From the NCBI RefSeq assembly GCF_004798705.1, contig NZ_CP039290.1, positions 2,480,001-2,544,000 of the forward strand: a stretch of 64,000 nt of DNA, read 5' to 3'. Every line of letters starts with the position of its first letter. The stretch's first letter is position 1. Origin of the DNA: Arthrobacter sp. PAMC25564 (lineage in GTDB: Bacteria; Actinomycetota; Actinomycetes; Actinomycetales; Micrococcaceae). The notes under the pieces are model-generated. The model worked only from the letters and a program-made list of their open reading frames with translations, was not told the origin of the DNA and did no database searches. Made by a program: the position numbers and the translations under genes. Positions 36,429 to 47,724 of the stretch are shown piece after piece.

Positions 36429-37214
36429 TCAGTGGCTTTGGCGGAGGGCTCCCTTGAGCTCGCCCCGCCAGCCCAGGGTCCGGGAAATGCCGCGCGCGGC
36501 GGCCAGGAGGACCGGCACCCGGGCAGGGACGTTCTCCTCGTTCCGGGGCACCACGACGCTGAGCGCTGCGACGACGGTGTTGTCGGGGCCGAAGACGGGG
36601 ACGGCGATGCCGCTGGATTCCGGCACGATCACCCCCGGCATGACCGCGAAGCCCCGCTGCCGGATCTCGGCCAGGTGGCGGCGCAGCTCGGCGGGGTCTG
36701 TCAGGGTGGTCGCCGTGTATTTGGCCAGCGGGCGGGCCAGGAAGGTCTCCTGGTAGGCGGCGGGGGAGTGGGCCAGCAGCAGGAGCCCGGACGACGTCGC
36801 GTGCAGGGGCAGCCGGCCGGCGATCTTGGTGATGTCCACGATGCTTGCGTCGGAACCGATGCGTTCGATATACAGGACCTCGTCCGAATCGAGGATGCCC
36901 AGGGTGGTGGAATGCTGCACCACCGCCTGGACGTCCTCCATAAACGGCAAGGCAGCCTCCCGCAGGCCCACCATCTTGGAACTGCGGGACACCAGTTCCC
37001 ACATCCGGGTTCCGATGTGCACATCCCCGCTGGAATCGCGCTCCAGGAGGCGTTCCAGCAACAGGTCACGGACCAGGCGGTAGGTGGTCGTCACGGGGAG
37101 GCCGCTGCGGCGGCCCAGCTCGGCGACGCTCATGGAAGGGTGGCGGTCGTCAAAGGCGCTGACGATCTTCACGAACCGACCGATGATCGACTCGCCCGAT
37201 GCCGAGTTAGCCAT
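36429..37214 (-). CDS. IclR family transcriptional regulator
   Basis: A 261-residue regulator with an N-terminal winged helix (MSVAELGRRSGLPVTTTYRLVRDLL, about 27-52) and a C-terminal IclR effector domain (GRLPLHATSSGLLLLA, GVIVPESSGIAVPVFGPD). It presumably senses the substrate or an intermediate of the adjacent pathway and controls the symporter and the divergent FAD-SDR genes. Inverted repeats around its start codon are candidate operators. Confidence 0.92.
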   Translation of the reverse strand: MANSASGESIIGRFVKIVSAFDDRHPSMSVAELGRRSGLPVTTTYRLVRDLLLERLLERDSSGDVHIGTRMWELVSRSSKMVGLREAALPFMEDVQAVVQHSTTLGILDSDEVLYIERIGSDASIVDITKIAGRLPLHATSSGLLLLAHSPAAYQETFLARPLAKYTATTLTDPAELRRHLAEIRQRGFAVMPGVIVPESSGIAVPVFGPDNTVVAALSVVVPRNEENVPARVPVLLAAARGISRTLGWRGELKGALRQSH

Positions 37215-37250
37215 TGAACCTCCTCAGGATTCCCGCTCAATGGTAATCCT
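37211..37250. promoter_or_regulatory. Candidate IclR operator region
   Basis: Two nested inverted repeats lie in the divergent interval: CCATTGA/TCAATGG (37211-37217 and 37237-37243) and AGGATT/AATCCT (37226-37231 and 37245-37250). The first overlaps the iclR start codon. TAGTAT at 37289-37294 may be the -10 of the dehydrogenase gene. Confidence 0.4.
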
Positions 37251-37348
37251 CCTCGCGGCCGGGTCCGGCACCGGGTCTACTGGGGGTTTAGTATTCCACC
37301 ACGGCGGCCGCAAGGATGCGGACTGTCGACTGAACGGAGCAGGAAACC

Positions 37349-39076
37349 ATGAGTGAGACCACGAGCGGGACTGTCTGTGATGTCCTTGTCATCGGCTCCG
37401 GTGTGGCCGGGATGGCTGCAGCGTTGAAGGCCGCTTCGCAGGGATTCAGTGTGATCGTTGCCGAGAAGGACCGGTACTTCGGCGGCACGACTGCGATTTC
37501 CGCAGGCTGGGCCTGGCTTCCGGGCAACAGGCAAGGCGTGGAGCAGGGCGATACCCGCGAGGACGCGGAAACGTACCTGAAAAACCTCGCGCCGGAGACG
37601 TTCAATGCGGCCGGGGTCCGGGACTTCCTGGACACGGTGCCCGAAGCCATCGCCTTCTTCGAGAACGAGACCGAGGTGAAGTTCACCTACCCGGAGAAGT
37701 CCCCGGATTACCAGATGGACCTGCCCGGGGCGAAGCTCTCCGGACGGGCCATCCTGCCGCAGGACGTTGACGCCCGAGTGCTCGGGGACAAGCGCCTCCT
37801 GATGCAGCCCTACATGAGTTCCTACACGGTGTTCGGCTACATGCCGCAGGTCGGCCCCGACATCAACGAGTTCTTCCACGTGAACCAGTCGGTCAAGTCG
37901 TTCGCCTACGTTGCCAGGAAACTGCTGCGCACCTGGTTCGATGCGGCCCGATACCGGCGCCCGGTCCTTCGCTCCAACGGCAACGCCCTGATGACCCTGA
38001 TGGTCAAGAGCGCCGACGACCTGGGCATCAGGCTGTGGAATTCCTCCCCGGCGCTCTCACTGACCCGCGACGACGCCGGGACCATCACCGGTGCGGTGAT
38101 GGGCGGAGACCATGCGGGCACCGTGACCGCACGCCTGGGCGTCATCCTCGCCGCCGGCGGCTTCTCCGGCAACAAAGAACTGCGGAAGCAGTACTTCCCG
38201 CACGACGCGAACGGCGATGACCACTTCACGCCGACCCTGGGCCACGACGGCGACGCGGCCACCCTGGCGATCAGCGCCGGCGGCCACATCGATGACTCGG
38301 TGTCCAGCGTCGGTTCCTGGGCGCCGGTGACAGTCTTCAAGTACCTCAACGGCAAACAGCGGCTCTTCCCGCACCTGCGGGCCATCGGCCTGCCCGGCCT
38401 GATCGCCGTCGACCGCCACGGCAAGCGCTTCGGCAACGAAGCCCTGAGCTACCACGACTTTGGCGGTGCGATGATCGAACACAACAAGGACGAGGACAAG
38501 ACGTTCGGCTACGTGATCGGCGACGCGAAGACGATGCACAAGTACGGCATCGGCTACGCCAAGCCCTGGCCGATGCCGCGCGGCTACTTCTACAAGACCG
38601 GCTACCTGGTCAAGGGTGACACGCTCGAGGAACTCGCCGGCAAGCTCGGCATCGACGCCGCAGGTCTCAAGGCCACCGTCGCCGAATTCAACCCCGCTGC
38701 CGGGCGTGGAGAGGACCCGAAGTTCGGCCGCGGCTCCACCCTGTACAACCACTTCCGCGGCGACATGGAGCACAAGCCGAACCCCAACCTTGCCCCGGTC
38801 GGCAAGGGGCCCTATTACGCGGCCAGGATCCAGATGGGCGACCTGGGCACGTTCGCCGGCATCGGCGTCAACGAGCGCTCCGAGGTCGTCACGGGCGAGG
38901 GAACCGCGATCCCCGGACTGGTAGCCGTCGGCGCCGCGGCGGTCAGCGTCTTCGGCGGCGGTTACCCCGGCTACGGCTCGCACATCGGCCCGGCCCTCGT
39001 GTTCGGCTACCGCGCAGGCCGCGACATCGCCAAACTCGCGGCCGACCGCGGCGTGACGCGCGTGGCCGGCGTCTGA
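37349..39076 (+). CDS. FAD-dependent dehydrogenase, 3-ketosteroid dehydrogenase/fumarate reductase family
   Basis: A 575-residue flavoprotein with an N-terminal FAD-binding Rossmann motif (LVIGSGVAGMAAALKAA), the FAD_binding_2 core (GGFSGNKELRKQYFP) and a C-terminal GGYPGYGSHIGPALVFGY block that resembles 3-ketosteroid-delta1-dehydrogenases. It should desaturate a cyclic ketone or acid, or reduce an enoate; the substrate is not clear. There is no signal peptide. AGGA precedes the ATG. Its stop overlaps the SDR start by one base. Confidence 0.88.
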   Translation: MSETTSGTVCDVLVIGSGVAGMAAALKAASQGFSVIVAEKDRYFGGTTAISAGWAWLPGNRQGVEQGDTREDAETYLKNLAPETFNAAGVRDFLDTVPEAIAFFENETEVKFTYPEKSPDYQMDLPGAKLSGRAILPQDVDARVLGDKRLLMQPYMSSYTVFGYMPQVGPDINEFFHVNQSVKSFAYVARKLLRTWFDAARYRRPVLRSNGNALMTLMVKSADDLGIRLWNSSPALSLTRDDAGTITGAVMGGDHAGTVTARLGVILAAGGFSGNKELRKQYFPHDANGDDHFTPTLGHDGDAATLAISAGGHIDDSVSSVGSWAPVTVFKYLNGKQRLFPHLRAIGLPGLIAVDRHGKRFGNEALSYHDFGGAMIEHNKDEDKTFGYVIGDAKTMHKYGIGYAKPWPMPRGYFYKTGYLVKGDTLEELAGKLGIDAAGLKATVAEFNPAAGRGEDPKFGRGSTLYNHFRGDMEHKPNPNLAPVGKGPYYAARIQMGDLGTFAGIGVNERSEVVTGEGTAIPGLVAVGAAAVSVFGGGYPGYGSHIGPALVFGYRAGRDIAKLAADRGVTRVAGV

Positions 39077-39837
39077 TGCTGAAGGGAAAATCCGCTGTCG
39101 TGACGGGTGGGGCTTCGGGAATCGGGGAAGCCATATCCCGCAAACTTGCGGAAGCAGGCTCTGCGGTCACCATCGGCGATATTGGGAGCAGCGTCCCCCG
39201 GGTTGTCGATGACATAACAGCCCGTGGGGGCAGGGCCCAATTCATTCGCACGGACGTGACCGATGAATCTTCGGTGCGCGGTCTGATGGAAGGGGCAGCG
39301 CGCGCATTTGGAGGCCTGGACATCCTGGTAGCCAACGCCGGCATTCCCGAGGTGAAAACACCGCTACACGAACTCGACATGTCCAATTGGCAACGTGTCA
39401 TCGACGTCGACCTCACGGGTGTTGCCATCTGCAACAAATGGGCCGTTGCAACGATCCTGGGGCTCCGCAGGGAGGCCGCAGAACCTCGGACCGCTTCGGT
39501 GATCAACATGGCCTCGATTCTGGCCCACGTGGGCCAGGCGAACAGCAATGCCTACTCTGCAGCGAAAGCCGCCGTAGCCAACTTCACCCGTTCTGCTGCG
39601 CTTAGCTATGCCCGGGAGGGGATCCGCTTCAACGCTGTGTCACCAGGCTACGTGGACACGCCGCTGCTGGCTCAACTCCCGGAAGAGACCCGCTCCGAGA
39701 TGCTTTCCAGACAACCCATCGGACGGCTGCTTCGACGGGAGGAGATCGCGAACGTTGTTCTGTTCCTGGCCAGCGATGCCTCCACCGCACTGACGGGATC
39801 CATTATCAACGCCGACGGCGGATACACCGCCATCTAG
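39076..39837 (+). CDS. Short-chain dehydrogenase/reductase
   Basis: A classical SDR of 253 residues: the cofactor motif TGGASGIGEA, NAG in VANAGIP, the Ser-Tyr-Lys triad (NMASI, then YSAAKAA), and the C-terminal VSPGYVDTPL and GSIINADGGY. It interconverts an alcohol and a ketone with NAD(P)H. It is translationally coupled to the FAD dehydrogenase. Its codons are visibly less GC-rich than those of that gene, so it may have been acquired separately. Confidence 0.92.
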   Translation: MLKGKSAVVTGGASGIGEAISRKLAEAGSAVTIGDIGSSVPRVVDDITARGGRAQFIRTDVTDESSVRGLMEGAARAFGGLDILVANAGIPEVKTPLHELDMSNWQRVIDVDLTGVAICNKWAVATILGLRREAAEPRTASVINMASILAHVGQANSNAYSAAKAAVANFTRSAALSYAREGIRFNAVSPGYVDTPLLAQLPEETRSEMLSRQPIGRLLRREEIANVVLFLASDASTALTGSIINADGGYTAI

Positions 39838-39871
39838 TGTCCGCCCGGGCCCACGGGACGGCCGCGGGTTG

Positions 39872-40519
39872 TTACGCCGGCGGATCGGTCACCAGGATCC
39901 GCACGGAACACAGGTCCGCGGCGGCCTTCTTCAGGACGGCGGCGCGCGGATCGGGCACATCGAGGAAGGGCAGCCGCTCCAGCGCCGCGTACCGCTTCAG
40001 CACCGGCTCCGCGAGCACAAGTTCGGAGAGGGTCCTGTCACCGCCCGGAGCAACATACTCGATCCGGTGCTCCGCGAAAATCCGGCCGGCATGCTCGGCG
40101 ACGGCCTCCACGAGGGCATCGGCCTGGTTGGCGCGACGGCGGGCGAAGCGCTGCTGGGACCAGCCGCCGGCAGCCGTCCGTGACTGGACGTGGCGCGTCC
40201 CGGTCTTGGACGCGAGCACGGCACCCCCGTTGACCACGGCCACGGAATAGCCGCCGCGGCGGATGAGCACGGCTCCCAGGCAGCGCGGCTGCGAAGCGAG
40301 GGAGGCGAGCCGGGCGACGGCGTCGCCGCCACGGCCCGGCCGGCCGTCCACCTTCCACGGCGGCTGGAGCAGCGCGACGGCGCCGTCCGCGGCGCGCAGC
40401 TGCAGTCCGGCGTCGAGCTCCTCCTGCGCCACCGCGCCATGGCTGGCGGCGAACCGTTCCACCCAGCCCAAAAGCCGTGGACCGGGGACGAAGGCCAGAC
40501 GGGAGTCAGTGCTTGCCAT
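39872..40519 (-). CDS. acVLRF1 family peptidyl-tRNA hydrolase
   Basis: A 215-residue protein matching actinobacterial Vms1-like release factors. The loop AGGWSQQRFARRRANQ, with the catalytic-type Gln of the G-x-S-Q motif, is the hallmark; the remainder (GGYSVAVVNGGAVLASKTGTRHVQ before it, LVLAEPVLKRYAALE after it) has the eRF1/Vms1 domain-2 layout. It should cleave peptidyl-tRNA on stalled large ribosomal subunits. The ATG at 40519 is chosen over an upstream ATG at 40585 that lies in the region shared with the rarA promoter. It is divergent from rarA. Confidence 0.75.
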   Translation of the reverse strand: MASTDSRLAFVPGPRLLGWVERFAASHGAVAQEELDAGLQLRAADGAVALLQPPWKVDGRPGRGGDAVARLASLASQPRCLGAVLIRRGGYSVAVVNGGAVLASKTGTRHVQSRTAAGGWSQQRFARRRANQADALVEAVAEHAGRIFAEHRIEYVAPGGDRTLSELVLAEPVLKRYAALERLPFLDVPDPRAAVLKKAAADLCSVRILVTDPPA

Positions 40520-40592
40520 CGTGTGTGTCTCCAAAGCTGGGTTTGCCGGATGTTGGGGCGGGCGCCGGTGATCCGTACCGGACATCTGGAAG

Positions 40593-40598
40593 TAGCCT
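40593..40598 (+). promoter_or_regulatory. Candidate -10 for a leaderless rarA transcript
   Basis: TAGCCT is followed by 6 nt and the rarA GTG at 40605. The intervening ATCTAG is not a ribosome binding site. The spacing matches the pdxT case. Confidence 0.4.
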
Positions 40599-40604
40599 AT
40601 CTAG

Positions 40605-42020
40605 GTGGATGATTTATTTGGCCCGGGGACTGACACCGACGACACAGACACAGACGACGACGGCGACGGCACCGCGGGCTCCGCCGGGCGCCCCGCCTCG
40701 CCGCGCAGCCCGCTGGCGGTCCGGATGCGGCCACGGACGCTCGACGACGTGGTCGGGCAGCAGCATCTGCTCGGAGCGGGCTCACCGCTGCGGCAACTGG
40801 CCGCTGGCACGGACGCGACCGGCCCGGCGGGACCGAGCTCGCTGATCCTCTGGGGACCTCCCGGAACCGGTAAGACCACGCTGGCGCACGTGATCGCCAA
40901 GGGGCCCGGCCGGAAGTTCGTCGAGCTCTCCGCCATCACCGCCGGCGTCAAGGATGTCCGGCGCGTCATGGAGGAGGCCCTGACTGCCCGGGACCTGTTC
41001 AAGACCACCACGGTGCTCTTCCTGGACGAAATCCACCGCTTCAACAAGGCCCAGCAGGACGCGCTGCTCCCCGGCGTCGAGAACCGCTGGGTGGTGCTCA
41101 TCGCGGCGACCACCGAGAACCCTTCTTTCTCCGTCGTCGCCCCGCTGCTCTCCCGCTCCCTGCTGCTGACGCTCAAGCCGCTCACCGACGCGGACATCGA
41201 GTCACTGCTGCTGCGGGCCGTCACGGACGTCCGGGGCCTGAACGGCAAGGTCGACCTCAGCGCCGAGGCCATGGCCCACCTCGTCCGGCTCTCCGGCGGG
41301 GACGCCCGCCGGGCGCTGACCGCGCTGGAGGCCGCCGCCGGGGTGGCGTTCGGGGATGCGGACGACGCCGACGCTGCCAATGCCGTGACCGTCGGACTGC
41401 GGCACACCGAACGCGCGCTCGACGTCGCCGCCGTCCGCTACGACCGTGCGGGAGACCAGCACTACGACGTCGCCAGCGCCTTCATCAAGTCCATCCGCGG
41501 CTCCGACGTCGACGCCGCCCTGCACTACCTCGCCCGGATGCTCGAGGCAGGGGAGGATCCGCGGTTCGTGGCCCGGCGCATTGTCATCTCGGCTGCCGAG
41601 GACATCGGCATGGCCGATCCGACGGCGCTGCAGACCGCTGTTGCCGCGGCGCAGGCCGTGCAGCTGATCGGCATGCCGGAAGGCCGGATCGTGCTGGCCG
41701 AGGCCGTGGTGCACCTCGCCACCGCGCCCAAATCCAATGCGGCGTACCTGGGGATCAACAAGGCGGTCGCCGATGTCCGGGCCGGACTCGGAAACGGCAT
41801 CCCCGCCCACCTGCGGGACGCCCACTACCCAGGCTCCAAGCAGCTGGGCCACGGCCAGGGCTACAAATACGCCCACGACGCGCCGCACTCGGTGGCCGCC
41901 CAACAGTATCCGCCGGATGACCTGGTGGGCCGCGACTACTACGAACCCACCGCGAACGGTGCGGAGCGGGACATCGCCACCCGGCTGGAACGCCTGCGGA
42001 AGATCATCCGGGGCAAGTGA
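40605..42020 (+). CDS. rarA: Replication-associated recombination protein A (RarA/MgsA)
   Basis: An AAA+ ATPase of 471 residues that acts at stalled replication forks. It has Walker [15 protein letters not shown], Walker [15 protein letters not shown], sensor 1 AATTENPSF and the C-terminal tetramerisation domain ([20 protein letters not shown]-like [16 protein letters not shown]). The start is GTG. The acidic Asp/Thr-rich N-terminus precedes [17 protein letters not shown], the usual beginning of the conserved part. Confidence 0.95.
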   Translation: MDDLFGPGTDTDDTDTDDDGDGTAGSAGRPASPRSPLAVRMRPRTLDDVVGQQHLLGAGSPLRQLAAGTDATGPAGPSSLILWGPPGTGKTTLAHVIAKGPGRKFVELSAITAGVKDVRRVMEEALTARDLFKTTTVLFLDEIHRFNKAQQDALLPGVENRWVVLIAATTENPSFSVVAPLLSRSLLLTLKPLTDADIESLLLRAVTDVRGLNGKVDLSAEAMAHLVRLSGGDARRALTALEAAAGVAFGDADDADAANAVTVGLRHTERALDVAAVRYDRAGDQHYDVASAFIKSIRGSDVDAALHYLARMLEAGEDPRFVARRIVISAAEDIGMADPTALQTAVAAAQAVQLIGMPEGRIVLAEAVVHLATAPKSNAAYLGINKAVADVRAGLGNGIPAHLRDAHYPGSKQLGHGQGYKYAHDAPHSVAAQQYPPDDLVGRDYYEPTANGAERDIATRLERLRKIIRGK

Positions 42021-42083
42021 CGGGCCGCCGTGTCATCCGGCCGGTGACGGCGCCGGTGACAAGCTGCCGTTGACAGTGCGCCG

Positions 42084-42111
42084 TTGACAACTGCTCAGGG
42101 TGGTCTAACGT
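42084..42111 (+). promoter_or_regulatory. Sigma70-type promoter upstream of the cupin gene
   Basis: TTGACA at 42084-42089 (perfect -35), a 16-nt spacer, and TAACGT at 42106-42111. A second TTGACA at 42070-42075 lies further up. The predicted start near 42118 gives a leader of about 155 nt. Confidence 0.6.
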
Positions 42112-42120
42112 GGAAATATC

Positions 42121-42229
42121 TCAGCATTGACCTGCTGAACCTGCGTGCGCTGCTGGGGAGAACGGCGCACTTTACCGGTTGTTGGTAACCCCAGGCCTCA
42201 ACTCGGCGGCCGGCACCCCATGAGCCTGG
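42121..42229 (+). ncRNA. Structured leader or small RNA candidate
   Basis: Right after the promoter come four hairpins: TCAGCA/TGCTGA (42121-42138), GTGCGC/GCGCAC (42145-42170), TTACC/GGTAA (42172-42188) and CCAGGC/GCCTGG (42191-42229). There is no T-rich terminator before the cupin ATG. It may be a regulatory 5' leader. I recognise no known riboswitch class. Confidence 0.35.
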
Positions 42230-42272
42230 ATCCACGCCAAGCGCCCTCGTCTCAGTTCCCAGGTGGTCTCCG

Positions 42273-42671
42273 ATGTCTGTAAATTACGTCACAGCTTTGG
42301 CTGTTAAGTCCTTCGATGCCCCGGACCGGAAACGGTGCCCGGACAAGGCCGAATTCGATCTTGTCACCGTGAACGACTACTCTGTGGCACGGCTGATTCT
42401 TGGCCCGGGCTGGCGGTGGTCCGAGTGCATCCAGGCCTTTGAGTCGACCGAGCTGTGCCAGCACCACCATCTCGGATTCTGCGTCTCCGGCTCGATGGAA
42501 GTTGAATCCTCGGGCGGGCTGCGGTCCACGATCCACGCCAATGACACCTACGCGATTCCTCCCGGCCATGATGAATGGGTGGTGGGGCCGGAACCGTTTG
42601 TGGCCGTTGAATTCCTGGGCGCGGCATCGTTCGGCCGGCGAAGCAGCCGCGGAGTGCACGCCAAAATCTGA
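42273..42671 (+). CDS. Cupin-domain protein
   Basis: A 132-residue single-domain protein with a small beta-barrel cupin: ELCQHHHLGFCVSGSMEVESSGG matches cupin motif 1 with clustered histidines, and YAIPPGHDEWVVGPEP matches motif 2. The His residues could bind a metal. The function is unknown. It stands between rarA and rpsD, and the leader upstream appears structured. The ribosome binding site is weak (AGGTGG about 10 nt upstream). Confidence 0.75.
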   Translation: MSVNYVTALAVKSFDAPDRKRCPDKAEFDLVTVNDYSVARLILGPGWRWSECIQAFESTELCQHHHLGFCVSGSMEVESSGGLRSTIHANDTYAIPPGHDEWVVGPEPFVAVEFLGAASFGRRSSRGVHAKI

Positions 42672-42842
42672 TAGGCTTGTCCGTTGTCTGGCAAGGCGCG
42701 GACGCACACTCCACCAAATTCCTGGTTTGACCGGGTTTGTTTGGGTTGCCCCGCGCCCAGTAGCAAAAGGCAGCGGTTGGCCGATGCTCTCCATCGTGGA
42801 GGCCAGTAACACTGACACACCGCAGATATTGGAAGGACACAA

Positions 42843-43469
42843 GTGGCTAACAACACTCGTGCTCGCCGTACAGCACGCCTCTCGCGTGCACTCGGCATCG
42901 CTCTGACCCCCAAGGCCGCCAAGTACATGGAGCGCCGCCCGTACGGCCCCGGTGAGCATGGCCGTGCCCGCAAGAAGCAGGACTCCGACTACGCCGTACG
43001 TCTGCGCGAAAAGCAGCGTCTGCGCGCCCAGTACGGCATCCGCGAAGCCCAGATGACCCGCGCCTTCGAAGAAGCGCGCCGCACCAAGGGCCTGACCGGT
43101 GAAAACCTGATCGAACTGCTCGAAATGCGTCTTGACGCCCTCGTGCTGCGTGCCGGCTTCGCCCGCACCATCGCCCAGGCCCGCCAGCTGGTTGTGCACC
43201 GCCACATCCTGGTTGACGGCATCCGCGTTGACCGCCCGTCCTTCCGCGTCGGTGAGGGCCAGCTGGTCCACGTCCACAGCCGCAGCGAAGTCATGCCCCC
43301 GTTCCAGGTTGCAGCAGCCGGCGCGCACCGCGACGTCCTGCCGATGGTTCCGGCGTACCTGGACGTCAAGCTTGACGCTCTGCAGGCTCGCCTGGTCCGC
43401 CGCCCGAAGCGCTCCGAGGTCCCCGTGACCTGCGAAGAGCAGCTCGTCGTGGAATTCTACGCACGCTAG
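42843..43469 (+). CDS. rpsD: 30S ribosomal protein S4
   Basis: The 208-residue primary 16S rRNA-binding protein of the small subunit (MANNTRARRTARLSRALG, YGPGEHGRARKKQDSDYAVRL), with an S4 RNA-binding domain near 98-160 (RLDALVLRAGFARTIAQARQLV). It starts with GTG after GAAGGA. As often in actinobacteria it lies outside the main ribosomal operons. The 170-nt space before it holds a weak -10 (TAGGCT, 42672-42677) and a small CTCCA/TGGAG hairpin; no known S4 leader is recognisable. Confidence 0.97.
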   Translation: MANNTRARRTARLSRALGIALTPKAAKYMERRPYGPGEHGRARKKQDSDYAVRLREKQRLRAQYGIREAQMTRAFEEARRTKGLTGENLIELLEMRLDALVLRAGFARTIAQARQLVVHRHILVDGIRVDRPSFRVGEGQLVHVHSRSEVMPPFQVAAAGAHRDVLPMVPAYLDVKLDALQARLVRRPKRSEVPVTCEEQLVVEFYAR

Positions 43470-43500
43470 ATCCTCCCGGATCGAACGCAGTACCTCCAAA

Positions 43501-43533
43501 GAAGCCCGTGGCAAGCGCCGCGGGCTTCTTTGT
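43501..43533 (+). terminator. Rho-independent terminator after rpsD
   Basis: A 12-bp stem with one G-T wobble (43501-43512 with 43517-43528), an AAGC loop and TTTGT, 31 nt after the stop codon. Confidence 0.85.
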
Positions 43534-43617
43534 ATGTAAGGTACTGGGGGGAGTTCTCCGGCTGCGGAACGTGCCGGCCGGAGGAACGCGCAGGAATTTG
43601 ACGCAACAAGGAGATGA

Positions 43618-43998
43618 ATGTCTATGTCTGGTGGCGATATTGCCGGCCTGATCGCGGCCGGAGTGTTTGCACTGCTGGTCCTGTTGCTCGCCGTGCCGAT
43701 CCTCAAGCTCGGGGGAGTCTTTGACGAAGTGCGGACCTCCATCCGCTCGATCAGCGACGGCGCCACTCCGCTCATGGACGAAGTCACCGCGACCGTCTCC
43801 ACCACCAACCAGCAGCTGAAGAAGGTCGACGGGATCACCTCCAACGTCTCGGACGCCTCCGCCAACATCTCGGCGCTGTCCTCGCTCGTGGCCGCCACCG
43901 TAGGGTCCCCGCTGATCAAGGTGGCCGCCTTCAGCTATGGCGTGCGTTCTGCCTTCACCGCCCGCAAGAAGCCCGCCACCGGCCGCCGCAGCCGCTAG
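43618..43998 (+). CDS. DUF948 domain-containing membrane protein
   Basis: A 126-residue protein with one N-terminal transmembrane helix (IAGLIAAGVFALLVLLLAVPIL) followed by a long amphipathic helix typical of DUF948 (GGVFDEVRTSIRSISDGATPLMDEV) and a basic tail. Family function is unknown. AAGGAG precedes the ATG; a second ATG at 43624 is possible. The next small membrane gene starts 20 nt later and alaS follows, an arrangement conserved in actinobacteria. Confidence 0.82.
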   Translation: MSMSGGDIAGLIAAGVFALLVLLLAVPILKLGGVFDEVRTSIRSISDGATPLMDEVTATVSTTNQQLKKVDGITSNVSDASANISALSSLVAATVGSPLIKVAAFSYGVRSAFTARKKPATGRRSR

Positions 43999-44018
43999 TC
44001 CCTGCTGGAGAACCTGAC

Positions 44019-44273
44019 ATGAACAGAATCATCTGGATGGGAATCGGCGTCGCCATCGGCGTCATCGCCTTCCGCAAGATCACCCAGGCACAGTCGAACC
44101 TGGGCCCCGAAGGCCTGAACCGGGCCGTCGGACGGCTGGCCGACGGCCTGTATGACTTCGCGGACGCGGTCCGGGAGGGCATGCACGAGCGGGAGACCGA
44201 GCTCCGCTCCGCCCTCGGCATCGACGGTGCCGCGGACGGGGCCATCGGCGGCCAGGATGCAGTCCGGCGCTAG
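44019..44273 (+). CDS. Small membrane protein (DUF6167-like)
   Basis: An 84-residue protein with an N-terminal membrane helix (IIWMGIGVAIGVIAF) and a charged cytosolic helix (LADGLYDFADAVREGMHERE). It resembles the DUF6167 proteins that sit between the DUF948 gene and alaS in actinobacteria. The function is unknown. The ATG follows CTGGAG. Confidence 0.7.
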   Translation: MNRIIWMGIGVAIGVIAFRKITQAQSNLGPEGLNRAVGRLADGLYDFADAVREGMHERETELRSALGIDGAADGAIGGQDAVRR

Positions 44274-44419
44274 CCGGGGGAGAATTAGAAAGCGCGGTCC
44301 CCGGAAGGGGCCGCCGGCACGGCCGCCAGACCGCAGCCACAACTGGAATCAAGCTTGTTCCGCAGACTACGCGCGTGGACAAAATACGCCGTGAATATTG
44401 AAGGGTAAGTAATCAGCTC

Positions 44420-47098
<2,679 letters not shown>

Positions 47099-47109
47099 CG
47101 GGACCGTAC

Positions 47110-47724
47110 ATGACTGAAGCTGCTGTGCCCGGCGTCTACCCCCAGGGCGTGAAACTCGGGGTGGACGTCGGCACCGTCCGCGTGGGCGTGGCCGTCTGCG
47201 ACCGCGACGGCATCCTGGCGACCCCGCTGCGGACCCTGGCGCGGAACGCGAAGAAGAACACCGACGTGCTTATCCTCGCGGCCCTTGCCGCGGAGTTGGG
47301 CGTGGTGGAGATCTTCGTGGGCCTGCCACGGACCATGAAGGGTGAAGAGCATGCCTCGGCCAGGATGGCGACAGACTACGCAAAGTTACTCGCCGGTTCG
47401 CTAAGGGACACCGGGGCCGAGGTGCCGGTGCGCCTGGTCGATGAGCGGCTGAGTACGGTGACGGCCCACCGCAACCTCCACGAAGCTGGCATGAGCAGCC
47501 GGGACCACCGTAAAGTGGTGGATCAGGTTGCGGCCGCAGGGATCTTGCAGCATGCGATCGATATGCAAAAGGCCAGGGGAACGGAGGTCGGAAGCCGCGT
47601 GTACGCGGAGTCCGCGCCGGGGCCAACCGGAGCCGGCGTTGACGCCGACCCGGCACTAAACAGTCCGGCGGTAAAGAGCCCGGCAGCGAACACCCGATCA
47701 GCAGAAGATGGAAGGCTACAGTGA
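47110..47724 (+). CDS. ruvX: Holliday junction resolvase-like nuclease RuvX (YqgF)
   Basis: An RNase H-fold protein with LGVDVGTVRVGVAVCD (first acidic ligand), EIFVGLPRTMKGEE and the RLVDERLSTVTAHRNL and RKVVDQVAAAGILQ blocks. The family is linked to 16S rRNA processing and to Holliday junction cleavage. A poorly conserved 40-residue tail (ASPGPTGAGVD-like, Ala/Pro-rich) lengthens it to 204. It lies between alaS and mltG as in most actinobacteria. Its stop overlaps the mltG GTG (GTGA). Confidence 0.92.
   Translation: MTEAAVPGVYPQGVKLGVDVGTVRVGVAVCDRDGILATPLRTLARNAKKNTDVLILAALAAELGVVEIFVGLPRTMKGEEHASARMATDYAKLLAGSLRDTGAEVPVRLVDERLSTVTAHRNLHEAGMSSRDHRKVVDQVAAAGILQHAIDMQKARGTEVGSRVYAESAPGPTGAGVDADPALNSPAVKSPAANTRSAEDGRLQ

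Noticed and set aside
42672..42842. Known S4 autoregulatory leader before rpsD
   Set aside because: The interval has only small hairpins and no recognisable pseudoknot-like S4 target.
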